From the NCBI GenBank assembly GCA_016181845.1, contig JACOYO010000003.1:80185-114460 (forward strand): a stretch of DNA of 34,276 nucleotides, written 5' to 3'. Every line of letters begins with the position of its first letter. Within the stretch, counting starts at the first letter, position 1. The notes beneath the pieces were generated by a model. The model made no database searches. It had not been told where the DNA came from and saw nothing but the letters and a program-made list of their open reading frames with translations. A program made the translations under genes and the position numbers. Of the stretch, positions 23,340 to 29,517 are shown in pieces. Origin of the DNA: Parcubacteria group bacterium. GTDB taxonomy: Bacteria; Patescibacteriota; Minisyncoccia; Phycocordibacterales; 21-14-all-47-15.

Positions 23340-24863
23340 ATGGAAAAGAACGCGTCAAAACAAAATACAATCCCAAGACCACCGATAATAGTCGTCATGG
23401 GGCATATTGACCACGGCAAATCAACACTTTTGGATTATATACGAAAAACAAACATTGTTGAAAAAGAGGCGGGCGGTATTACCCAGCATATTTCCGCATA
23501 CGAAGTGGCGCACGGCGAACGAACTATCACTTTCCTTGACACTCCAGGGCATGAAGCATTTTCTTCCATGCGCGAGTGCGGAGTTTGTGCGGCAGATATT
23601 GCCGTCCTCGTGGTGTCCGCCGAAGACGGCGTAAAAGCGCAAACACTTGAAGCAGAGAAAACCATACGAACAAGCGGCATCCCCTACCTCGTCGCATTGA
23701 GCAAAATTGATAAACCGAACGCGAACATTGAAAAAGCAAAACAGAGTCTCGCTGAAAATAATATTTTTGTTGAAGGATACGGCGGAGATATTCCTATCGT
23801 CGCTCTCTCATCAAAAACAGGCGAAGGAATAGACGAACTTTTGGAAACAATTCTTTTGGTTGCAGACATGAATACATTAACCGGAGATCCCCAAAAAAAT
23901 GCCGAGGGCATCGTGCTTGAATCAAACGTAGACCCGAGAAAAGGCATTTCTGCCACGCTCATCATAAAGGACGGCGCCATTCGTACCGGCATGTTTGCCA
24001 TCGCGGGGGAAAGCATATCGCCGGTACGCATCATGGAAAATTTTTTGGGCAAATCGCTCAAAGAAGCGCGATTTTCTTCTCCTGTGCGTGTCATCGGGTG
24101 GGACACTCCACCGCCTGTGGGTGTTTTGTTTAAAACATTTGTAACAAAAAAAGAAGCCGAGGCATCCATTCGTATCGCCAAAGAATCAAGCGCCTCAAAC
24201 ACAAGCCGCCCACTGCATGAAACAGAAACAAAAAAACTGCGCCTGCCGATCATTGTCAAAACAGATGTGATGGGGACTGCATCGGCAATCAGAAAAGAAA
24301 TTGAAAAACTGGAAGGAGACGCGGTGCGTTTCCAAATATTAAACGAGGGTATAGGAGACATCTCTGAAAATGACGTGAAAAGCGCGCTTGGGTCCCGAGA
24401 CGCCGCCGATGGCGCGGGGCACCATGCTATTATTATCGGATTTCACGTTGGGATAGACAGCCGCGCGCATGCGATGGCGGAACGTTCCGGTGTAGTCATA
24501 AAAATCTTTACCGTTATTTATGAACTGACCAAATGGCTCGCGGAAGAAGCAGAAAATAGACGCCCGCGCGTTACCATTGAGGAAACGACCGGCGCGGCAA
24601 AAATCCTCCGTGTGTTCAGCCAGAACAAAAACAAGCAGGTGCTCGGAGGGCGTGTGTTGTCGGGTTCAATCTCGCAACAGAGCCAAATAAAAATCCTGCG
24701 GCGCGAACACGAAATCGGACGCGGAAAAATCATTGAGCTTCAACAAGCAAAAACGCCTGCAAGAGATGTATCCGAAGGAAATGAATTTGGCGTTATGGTT
24801 GAATCAAAAATAGAAATAGCTCCAAATGACGTGATTGAAAACTTCAAACTGGTAACAAAATAA
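23340..24863 (+). CDS. infB: Translation initiation factor IF-2, short form
   Basis: GTPase that brings initiator tRNA to the 30S subunit and promotes subunit joining. From ATG 23340 it has 507 residues. The G domain begins almost at once: G1 GHIDHGKST at about 21-29, switch I AGGITQHISAYEV, G3 DTPGHEAF, G4 SKIDKPNA (where NKID is usual) and G5 SSKTGEG. Domain II (GIVLESNVDPRKG), domain III (LPIIVKTDVMGTASAI...GIGDISENDV) and the C-terminal fMet-tRNA-binding domain (AAKILRVFSQNKNKQVLGGRVLSGSI) follow. The long N-terminal region of typical bacterial IF-2 is absent, as in some reduced genomes. The frame is open from 23283, but the extra residues lie in AT-rich spacer. rbfA follows two bases after the stop. 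Confidence 0.97.
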   Translation: MEKNASKQNTIPRPPIIVVMGHIDHGKSTLLDYIRKTNIVEKEAGGITQHISAYEVAHGERTITFLDTPGHEAFSSMRECGVCAADIAVLVVSAEDGVKAQTLEAEKTIRTSGIPYLVALSKIDKPNANIEKAKQSLAENNIFVEGYGGDIPIVALSSKTGEGIDELLETILLVADMNTLTGDPQKNAEGIVLESNVDPRKGISATLIIKDGAIRTGMFAIAGESISPVRIMENFLGKSLKEARFSSPVRVIGWDTPPPVGVLFKTFVTKKEAEASIRIAKESSASNTSRPLHETETKKLRLPIIVKTDVMGTASAIRKEIEKLEGDAVRFQILNEGIGDISENDVKSALGSRDAADGAGHHAIIIGFHVGIDSRAHAMAERSGVVIKIFTVIYELTKWLAEEAENRRPRVTIEETTGAAKILRVFSQNKNKQVLGGRVLSGSISQQSQIKILRREHEIGRGKIIELQQAKTPARDVSEGNEFGVMVESKIEIAPNDVIENFKLVTK

Positions 24864-24865
24864 AA

Positions 24866-25198
24866 ATGGGACGACGGCAAGAAAAAATAAGTGAACTGTT
24901 GACACAGCTTGCGGCGACTTTTTTTCGTGACCACGCGGGGTCTCACTCGCTTATCACCATAACCCGCGCGTCTGTTTCACCTGATTTAACTCGGGCAACC
25001 ATCTACCTCACTGTCTTACCGGAAACGGAAGAAGCGCGGGCGCTCTCCTTTGCAAAGCGCCAGCGGAGCGACCTGCGAGAATATATCAAGAAACATACTG
25101 ATTTCCGCCGCCTGCCGTTTGTAGACATTGAAATTGATTTGGGAGAAAAAAACCGCCAGCACATTGACGAGCTCGGTCGTGCAGATACAATTAAATGA
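24866..25198 (+). CDS. rbfA: Ribosome-binding factor A
   Basis: Assembly factor that binds the 30S subunit near the 5' helix of 16S rRNA and helps its late maturation. The 110 residues match the family: RRQEKISELLTQLAATFF start, the KH-like core LITITRASVSPDLTRATIYLTVLP, then LREYIKKHTDFRRLPFVDIEID and IDELGRAD at the end. It begins two bases after the infB stop, the usual infB-rbfA pairing, and is clearly in the same operon. It ends in TGA and is followed after 23 bases by the tRNA-Cys gene, so the tRNA cluster may be read in the same transcript; no terminator was seen between them. Confidence 0.94.
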   Translation: MGRRQEKISELLTQLAATFFRDHAGSHSLITITRASVSPDLTRATIYLTVLPETEEARALSFAKRQRSDLREYIKKHTDFRRLPFVDIEIDLGEKNRQHIDELGRADTIK

Positions 25199-25221
25199 CG
25201 CACAGGCCACGGTGAGTATAT

Positions 25222-25293
25222 GGCCACGTAGCCAAGTGGTAAGGCATTCCTCTGCAAAAGGAATATTCGGGAGTTCGATTCTCCCCGTGGCCT
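25222..25293 (+). tRNA. tRNA-Cys (anticodon GCA)
   Basis: Acceptor GGCCACG pairs with CGTGGCC; anticodon arm TTCCT-CTGCAAA-AGGAA gives GCA; T-arm GGGAG-TTCGATT-CTCCC. No CCA is encoded. It is the first tRNA of the cluster after rbfA. Confidence 0.96.
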
Positions 25294-25453
25294 CAAGGTA
25301 ACGGAGCAAAGCAACTGCTTGCTTTGCGTGGAGAATCGAAAGTCGGAGCGATGCCCCGCTCGCAAGCGGGGCCGCGAGACGGGCTCGCGAAAATTTTTCA
25401 TCAGAAAAATTATTCGTGAGCGATTCTCCCCGTGGCCTCAAGGTAACGGAGCA
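25294..25453 (+). repeat. tRNA-tail element D, downstream of tRNA-Cys (type 2 core)
   Basis: Order: GGTAACGGA; 22-nt hairpin 25306-25327 (GCAAAGCAA/TTGCTTTGC, loop CTGC); GT; exact inverted T-arm GGAGAATCGAA; type 2 core GTCGGAGCGATG with hairpins GCCCCGC/GCGGGGC and CGCGAG/CTCGCG and an AT hairpin AATTTTTC/GAAAAATT; then a 33-base exact direct copy of the tRNA 3' end plus 15 bases of its trailer (25421-25453, original 25276-25308). The next tRNA starts two bases later. Confidence 0.85.
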
Positions 25454-25454
25454 C

Positions 25455-25536
25455 GCCCGGATGGCGGAATTGGTATACGCGCACGACTTAAAATCGTGTC
25501 CCGAAAGGGTTGTGGGTTCGACTCCCACTCCGGGCA
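25455..25536 (+). tRNA. tRNA-Leu (anticodon TAA)
   Basis: Acceptor GCCCGGA pairs with TCCGGGC; anticodon arm CACGA-CTTAAAA-TCGTG gives TAA; variable arm TCCCGAAAGGGT. No CCA is encoded. Its 5' end is two bases after element D, and no tail element follows it. Confidence 0.96.
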
Positions 25537-25587
25537 TAAGCGAACGAGTGGAGTATAAGCAATGTTAGTTAAAATTAAATAATACAT

Positions 25588-25610
25588 CCGCCCATAGCTG
25601 TCTTGGTAGA
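25588..25610 (+). pseudogene. 5' fragment of a tRNA-Lys gene
   Basis: CCGCCCATAGCT and TTGGTAGA match the start of tRNA-Lys(CTT) at 25655, but the D-arm between them is altered and nothing after the D-arm resembles a tRNA. It lies 67 bases before the intact gene and looks like a truncated duplicate. Confidence 0.6.
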
Positions 25611-25654
25611 AATCAAAAAGTAGTGGTAACATTTCTTTAAATATAAAAACATAT

Positions 25655-25727
25655 CCGCCCATAGCTCAGTTGGTAGAGCAACTGCCTCTTAAGCAGAAGG
25701 TCGTAGGTTCGAGCCCTACTGGGCGGA
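25655..25727 (+). tRNA. tRNA-Lys (anticodon CTT)
   Basis: Acceptor CCGCCCA pairs with TGGGCGG; anticodon loop CTCTTAA gives CTT; T-arm GTAGG-TTCGAGC-CCTAC. The first base is C, unusual but plausible. No CCA is encoded. Elements C, E and F follow in series. Confidence 0.94.
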
Positions 25728-25868
25728 CACGGAGCAAAGCGGAGTGTTTGCCCAAGCGAGCAAACAATTTTGCTCGCGTGTAGGGCGAGAAAAGTTTGAG
25801 CATATCCGCCTATGGCGGATGCGAAAACTGTACTGAATCTGTAAGATTCGAGCCCTACTGGGCGGACA
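25728..25868 (+). repeat. tRNA-tail element C, first after tRNA-Lys (type 1 core)
   Basis: Order: CACGGAGCAAAGCGGAG; GCCCA, complementary to the acceptor TGGGC; 22-nt hairpin 25756-25777 (GCGAGCAAA/TTTGCTCGC, loop CAAT); inverted T-arm GTAGGGCGAGAA; type 1 core AAAGTTTGAGCATAT and ATGCGAAAACTGTACTG, here closed by a perfect ATCCGCC/GGCGGAT stem; small hairpin AATCT-GTA-AGATT; 22-base direct copy of the tRNA 3' end at 25847-25868 (original 25708-25729). Confidence 0.85.
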
Positions 25869-25921
25869 AGCACGAAGTGATTGGACGGCCAGAGCAAGAC
25901 AACGGCTTGTCTTGCGTTAGG
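25861..25921 (+). repeat. 61-bp exact direct repeat, copy 1
   Basis: Bases 25861-25921 are identical to 26046-26106, 185 bases apart. The unit runs from the end of a tRNA-Lys acceptor copy (GGCGGACA) through the 22-nt hairpin to GTTAGG, marking the repeating module on which elements E and F are built. Confidence 0.92.
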
Positions 25922-26053
25922 GCTCGAAAGCCGTAGCGATGTTTTTGTTTTGCGGAGCGAAGAAGCGGAGCAAAGGCAAAAACCGCGAGGCGGGGCTGAT
26001 AAAAATTTCCGTTAGGAAATTTATTAGTAGCCGAGCCCTGACTTTGGCGGACA
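25869..26053 (+). repeat. tRNA-tail element E, second after tRNA-Lys (type 2 core)
   Basis: Order: trailer AGCACGAAGTGATTGGACGG; 22-nt hairpin 25894-25915 (GCAAGACAA/TTGTCTTGC, loop CGGC); GT; exact inverted T-arm TAGGGCTCGAA; type 2 core GCCGTAGCGATG with a TTTTTG/CAAAAA stem, CCGCGAG and an AT hairpin AAATTTCC/GGAAATTT; then an altered direct copy CCGAGCCCTGAC...GGCGGACA. This region to 26233 is the longest gene-free stretch and consists only of these repeats. Confidence 0.8.
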
Positions 26054-26106
26054 AGCACGAAGTGATTGGACGGCCAGAGCAAGACAACGGCTTGTCTTGC
26101 GTTAGG
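26046..26106 (+). repeat. 61-bp exact direct repeat, copy 2
   Basis: Identical to 25861-25921. After GTTAGG the two copies diverge at once into different cores (type 2 in E, type 3 in F), showing a sharp boundary between constant module and exchangeable core. Confidence 0.92.
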
Positions 26107-26211
26107 TTGAAAAGCGAATACATGGAGCTTTTCAAAACCTTTTGATATAGATTGCGAGTTTACGAGGCAATATATCCAAAAGGTGTACTGTTCCTGTAAG
26201 GAATCGAAAAG
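26054..26211 (+). repeat. tRNA-tail element F, third after tRNA-Lys (type 3 core)
   Basis: After the shared module and hairpin (26079-26100) comes a type 3 core: TGAAAAGC/GCTTTTCA (26108-26115, 26127-26134) with an 11-base loop; ACCTTTTG/CAAAAGGT (26137-26144, 26177-26184) enclosing ATATA/TATAT and TTGC/GCAA stems; then GTGTACTG and TTCCT-GTA-AGGAA. No tRNA 3' copy follows, so this end looks terminal or decayed. tRNA-Leu(TAG) begins 22 bases later. Confidence 0.8.
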
Positions 26212-26233
26212 ATGACTTAATTAAAATTAACAC

Positions 26234-26315
26234 GCCGGGGTGGCGAAATTGGTAGACGCGCCAGTCTTAGGAACTGGTAGAGCAATCTGTGGAGGTTCGA
26301 GTCCTCTCCCCGGCA
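26234..26315 (+). tRNA. tRNA-Leu (anticodon TAG)
   Basis: Acceptor GCCGGGG pairs with CCCCGGC; anticodon arm CCAGT-CTTAGGA-ACTGG gives TAG; class II variable arm. No CCA is encoded. It is the last tRNA of the cluster, with no tail element. Confidence 0.96.
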
Positions 26316-26403
26316 CTAGAGAGAACAAGTTGCCGAAAGCAACGAGGTATGATAGTTTTGTCATAGAATATAGAATTTTTGAAACCAAACAAAGAGGTGG
26401 AAA

Positions 26404-27018
26404 ATGCATTCGTGCGCATTTTGCGACAAAAAAGTATTTGAGGAACAGCTCGTTGCCGAATATGAGCAATTTTATATTATCGCCACACTGGGCCAAATCA
26501 CCGATGGCGGCTATATATTAATTTTCCCAAAACGCCATGTGCCGTGCATGAGCGCATTGAACCATAAAGAAATGGTGCAATTGGTCATCATTCTAGGCGG
26601 AGCTGAACATATCATCACTGGGACGTATGGTCTTCCAGCCATATTTGAGCATGGTATTGTCGGACAAACGGTTCCGCATGCGCACTTGCATCTTGCCCCG
26701 GTAAGGTTTGATTTGACCGACACCATTGACCAAGATTTCCCACAAACACAGAAAAAATCATTTGATATTTTGCTTACAGGTATACCGCGTCAATCGCAGA
26801 ATGCGCTACAGCCATATTTATTGTGGCGTCCACCAAATGAAAACGCCATGGCAGAAATGTGGATGAACCCACAAAAAGTGCCAGTACAATATCTGCGAAC
26901 CTTACTCGCCGATGCCGCAGGAAGACCGGAAAGAGGAAATTGGAGAGAGATGGACTCGAAATTGGACAAGCGCCTTTGGTCAGAGACCGTGAAAAATTTG
27001 CGGGCACGTTTTTTATAA
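26404..27018 (+). CDS. HIT-family nucleotide-binding protein
   Basis: HIT proteins are nucleotide hydrolases or transferases acting on dinucleoside polyphosphates or nucleotide conjugates. In the 204-residue product the N-terminal half is a HIT domain: CAFCDKKV start with a CxxC pair, GGYILIFPKRHVPCMSAL, and the histidine triad in VPHAHLHLAPVRF (His-x-His-x-His). The preceding EHG matches the conserved Glu-His-Gly of the family. The C-terminal half (about 115-204) is not recognised and contains WRPPNENAMAEMWMNP. AGAGGTGG three bases before ATG 26404 sets the start. It stands alone between the tRNA cluster and a strong terminator. The exact substrate is unknown. Confidence 0.9.
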   Translation: MHSCAFCDKKVFEEQLVAEYEQFYIIATLGQITDGGYILIFPKRHVPCMSALNHKEMVQLVIILGGAEHIITGTYGLPAIFEHGIVGQTVPHAHLHLAPVRFDLTDTIDQDFPQTQKKSFDILLTGIPRQSQNALQPYLLWRPPNENAMAEMWMNPQKVPVQYLRTLLADAAGRPERGNWREMDSKLDKRLWSETVKNLRARFL

Positions 27019-27025
27019 AAGAAAA

Positions 27026-27053
27026 AACCACCCAAGCAAACGCTTGGGTGGTT
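27026..27053. terminator. Bidirectional terminator between the HIT gene and the epimerase gene
   Basis: AACCACCCAAGC and GCTTGGGTGGTT form a 12-bp stem with loop AAAC, flanked by an A-run before and a T-run after, so it can end both convergent genes. Confidence 0.93.
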
Positions 27054-27060
27054 ATTTTTT

Positions 27061-27975
27061 TTATGCACCAAACTCTTTTCTCAATTCTTCAATCCCATCT
27101 TCAAACGAAACGAGCGGTGTCCAGCCGAGCGTCTGTGTGACCTTGGTAATATCGGCAAGCGTATTGCGAGATTCAATTCGTGCCGAAATATATTCTTTTT
27201 TACCGCCAACCATATCGGCAATTGCATTGACGGAAAAATTGCGCCCGCCGCCGACATTAAAAAATTCTCCGGAAATATCTTTTTCGTGCTCCGCCGCCAT
27301 GATATTGAGCCGCGCCACATCAGACACGTGGACAAAATCGCGTGTCTGTTCCCCGTCGCCGGTAATTGTTAGCGGCCGTCCATCTTTTTTTTGTTTAAAA
27401 AATTTACAAACAACCTGCGCGTACGCGCCGTTTGGGTCCTGCCGTGTACCGAAGACGTTAAAATACCGAAGCGCGACCGTTGAGAGCCCGTACACCGAAT
27501 GCCACATTCTTGCATATTGTTCGCCAACATATTTCTGCAAACCATACGGACTTTTGGGGTTAATTGGCGCCGTTTCAGGCGTGGGCATGATGTCGGTATC
27601 TCCATAACAAGAACTTGACGCCGAATAAACGAGCCGCTTGACCATGCCTTCCTGCGCCGCTTTCAATACATTAACGGTGCCGCCAATATTCACCTTGTTA
27701 GTCTCTTGCGGAAAATCAATTGAATACTGCACGCGCGGCAATGCCGCGAGATGAAACACATACTGCGCGCCCGCGATAATAGGCGCAATCGCCTCATAAT
27801 CGCAAATATCAGCAACATGAAGTATTGCTTGCGGGTTCACGTTTTCTTTTTTTCCTCCAGACAGATTGTCTATCACACTCACTTCATACCCATGCTCTAT
27901 CAACGCGTCTACGAGATGCGACCCGATAAAGCCCGCACCGCCTGTGACTACTGCTTTTTTATTGTCTATTTTCAT
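27061..27975 (-). CDS. NAD-dependent sugar-nucleotide epimerase/dehydratase (extended SDR)
   Basis: Acts on a nucleotide sugar, most like UDP-glucose 4-epimerase-type enzymes. The 304 residues begin with the NAD-binding Rossmann fold (TGGAGFIGSHLVD, residues 11-23; DNLSGGKKENV), then FHLAALPRVQYSID, the catalytic segment YSASSSCYGD and YGLQKYVGEQYARMW (YxxxK), RYFNVFGTRQDP, and the substrate part ITGDGEQTRDFVHVSDVARLN. It lies 63 bases downstream of the sugar transferase gene on the same strand, so it probably supplies the sugar for the same polysaccharide. The exact sugar (galactose, galactosamine or uronic acid type) cannot be told from sequence alone. Confidence 0.92.
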   Translation of the reverse strand: MKIDNKKAVVTGGAGFIGSHLVDALIEHGYEVSVIDNLSGGKKENVNPQAILHVADICDYEAIAPIIAGAQYVFHLAALPRVQYSIDFPQETNKVNIGGTVNVLKAAQEGMVKRLVYSASSSCYGDTDIMPTPETAPINPKSPYGLQKYVGEQYARMWHSVYGLSTVALRYFNVFGTRQDPNGAYAQVVCKFFKQKKDGRPLTITGDGEQTRDFVHVSDVARLNIMAAEHEKDISGEFFNVGGGRNFSVNAIADMVGGKKEYISARIESRNTLADITKVTQTLGWTPLVSFEDGIEELRKEFGA

Positions 27976-28038
27976 AACGATATTTCCCTTTATTTGTGCG
28001 TCTATTTGTAAAATAACAATAATGCTAAAAAGAGTCTA

Positions 28039-29388
28039 TCAGATTCCCACCTGCGAAAGAAGCGTTTTTATCGTCTTTAGGGCAATCTTAATATCAAGCC
28101 ACACCGAGCGGTTTTTTATGTAATAGAGGTCATACGAGAGTTTTTCGCGCGTCTGTGTAATATCCACATCATGATGCGGCGCTTCTTTTTGATAAATCTG
28201 CGCCCAGCCGGAAAGACCGGGTTTGATAAGATAGCGTACGTTATAGTATGGAATTTGTTCCGCATACGCCTCCGCCGGTTCTCTGAATTCCGGGCGAGGG
28301 CCAATGAGAGAAATATCGCCCACTAGCACATTCCAAAGCTGCGGCAATTCATCAATCCGAGTTTTTCTCAAAAATCTGCCGACACGCGTCACTTCATTTT
28401 TTATCCCCTTGCTCCACTCCCCATGGTCGTTTGCGGTCATGGTGCGAAACTTTATCAGGCGAATATTTTTGTTATCCTGCCCGACACGATTTTGATAGGT
28501 AAAAATCGCGCCGTCGTCATCAAGTTTGACTGCAATCCAAACAAACGGATACAGTATGAGTGAAAGCGCTCCAAGAACAAGCGAAATTACAATGTCCATA
28601 AACCGTTTTATGGCATCGTAGATGAGGTGCGGTGCCTGCGAAATATTTTCCAAAAACCAACTGTCTCCCAAAAGCGAAAGCGGCTCGCGATCAAATACTT
28701 CTTCGTATATTTTATACTTATCCACAAAGCGCATTTTTGAGAAGATAAGATTGTACAGATGTGGGATGAGCGGCGTGACTTTGTCGTTTTGTAAGTCAAC
28801 AACAATTGTCGTGACTCCCTGCGCGTAAATAGTATTGATAATTTCATTCTTAAAATCAGTCTCGTTTACTTTTTCAACATCAATCACGCGCACAAAATTA
28901 ATATGGTAGCGAGGATTTTTGTTGACTTCATATTCTAATTCGCGCATTTCAGGGCCCGTGCCGATGAGAATCGCTTTTTCGCGCAGTGCCGACCCAGCAA
29001 GCGCGACGACCGACAAGCGCCACCCGAGGATAAACACAAACGACACCACAAGATAGATAAATAAATTTGTTTTCGGTGTAATTTGGAAAAGCGGAATGAA
29101 ATAAAAAAACAAAATAGCCATGACGCTGTTTAATACCTGCGTCTTTAAAATGAGAGACGGGAGCCGTTTACGCAGGAGAAGCGTATGTTTGTCGTAGAGC
29201 CCGGCAATAAAAAATGAAAGCGTCCATGCGATAAAAATGATTGAGAACGGAAGCAGGTGAGCATATATCGTCAAAGAATCCGGCAACTCAAAATAACGTA
29301 GCGTGAGAGAAACCCATAACGCTACATAAAAAAGCACAATATCTCCTAAAAAAAGGATTGTTGATTCCCAACGATTTTCAATCCCCAT
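28039..29388 (-). CDS. Polyprenyl-phosphate sugar-1-phosphate transferase (WbaP/exopolysaccharide type)
   Basis: Starts polysaccharide repeat units by moving a sugar phosphate from a nucleotide sugar to a polyprenyl phosphate in the inner membrane. The 449 residues have four predicted membrane spans in the first 130, a CoA-binding-like Rossmann middle (AILIGTGPEMRELEYEV...), one more membrane hairpin near 265-290 (IVISLVLGALSLILYPFVWI) and the catalytic domain: KFRTMTANDHGEWSKG, GRFLRKTRIDELPQLWNVLVG, DISLIGPRPEFREP, KPGLSGWAQI and the final YDLYYIKNRSVWLDIKI. All catalytic motifs look complete. It is divergent from the glycosyltransferase gene across an inverted-repeat promoter region and upstream of the epimerase. 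Confidence 0.95.
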   Translation of the reverse strand: MGIENRWESTILFLGDIVLFYVALWVSLTLRYFELPDSLTIYAHLLPFSIIFIAWTLSFFIAGLYDKHTLLLRKRLPSLILKTQVLNSVMAILFFYFIPLFQITPKTNLFIYLVVSFVFILGWRLSVVALAGSALREKAILIGTGPEMRELEYEVNKNPRYHINFVRVIDVEKVNETDFKNEIINTIYAQGVTTIVVDLQNDKVTPLIPHLYNLIFSKMRFVDKYKIYEEVFDREPLSLLGDSWFLENISQAPHLIYDAIKRFMDIVISLVLGALSLILYPFVWIAVKLDDDGAIFTYQNRVGQDNKNIRLIKFRTMTANDHGEWSKGIKNEVTRVGRFLRKTRIDELPQLWNVLVGDISLIGPRPEFREPAEAYAEQIPYYNVRYLIKPGLSGWAQIYQKEAPHHDVDITQTREKLSYDLYYIKNRSVWLDIKIALKTIKTLLSQVGI

Positions 29389-29407
29389 AATACAAATATA
29401 TTATATG

Positions 29408-29483
29408 AAAATGACCATAAAATCCACTGATTATGTAACGTAGATTCGCAAAAGAATGTTTCAAATAACGATAATGGTCATTT
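29408..29483. repeat. Spaced 10-bp inverted repeat in the divergent glycan-gene promoter
   Basis: AAATGACCAT (29408-29417) and ATGGTCATTT (29474-29483) are exact complements 56 bases apart, in the 129-base gap between the divergent sugar transferase and glycosyltransferase genes. The right arm touches the -35 box of the latter, so a looping repressor or shared operator is possible. Confidence 0.5.
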
Positions 29484-29510
29484 GCTTCATTACACAATAT
29501 CATATATACT
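29482..29510 (+). promoter_or_regulatory. Glycosyltransferase promoter giving a leaderless mRNA
   Basis: TTGCTT (29482-29487) and TATACT (29505-29510) with a 17-base spacer make a good promoter. ATG 29518 lies seven bases beyond the -10 box, so transcription would begin at or one base before the A of ATG. Confidence 0.65.
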
Positions 29511-29517
29511 ACTGTCA

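Noticed and set aside
25894-26110. Integron attC-like sites (GTTAGG after a hairpin)
   Set aside because: GTTAGGT in element F resembles an attC core, but the other elements have GTGAGGA or GTGCAGG, the ends follow the tRNA sequence, and no integrase is present.
25222-26233. CRISPR array in the tRNA cluster
   Set aside because: Repeats are only two to three, of unequal type and spacing, have no spacer structure, and no cas genes are nearby.
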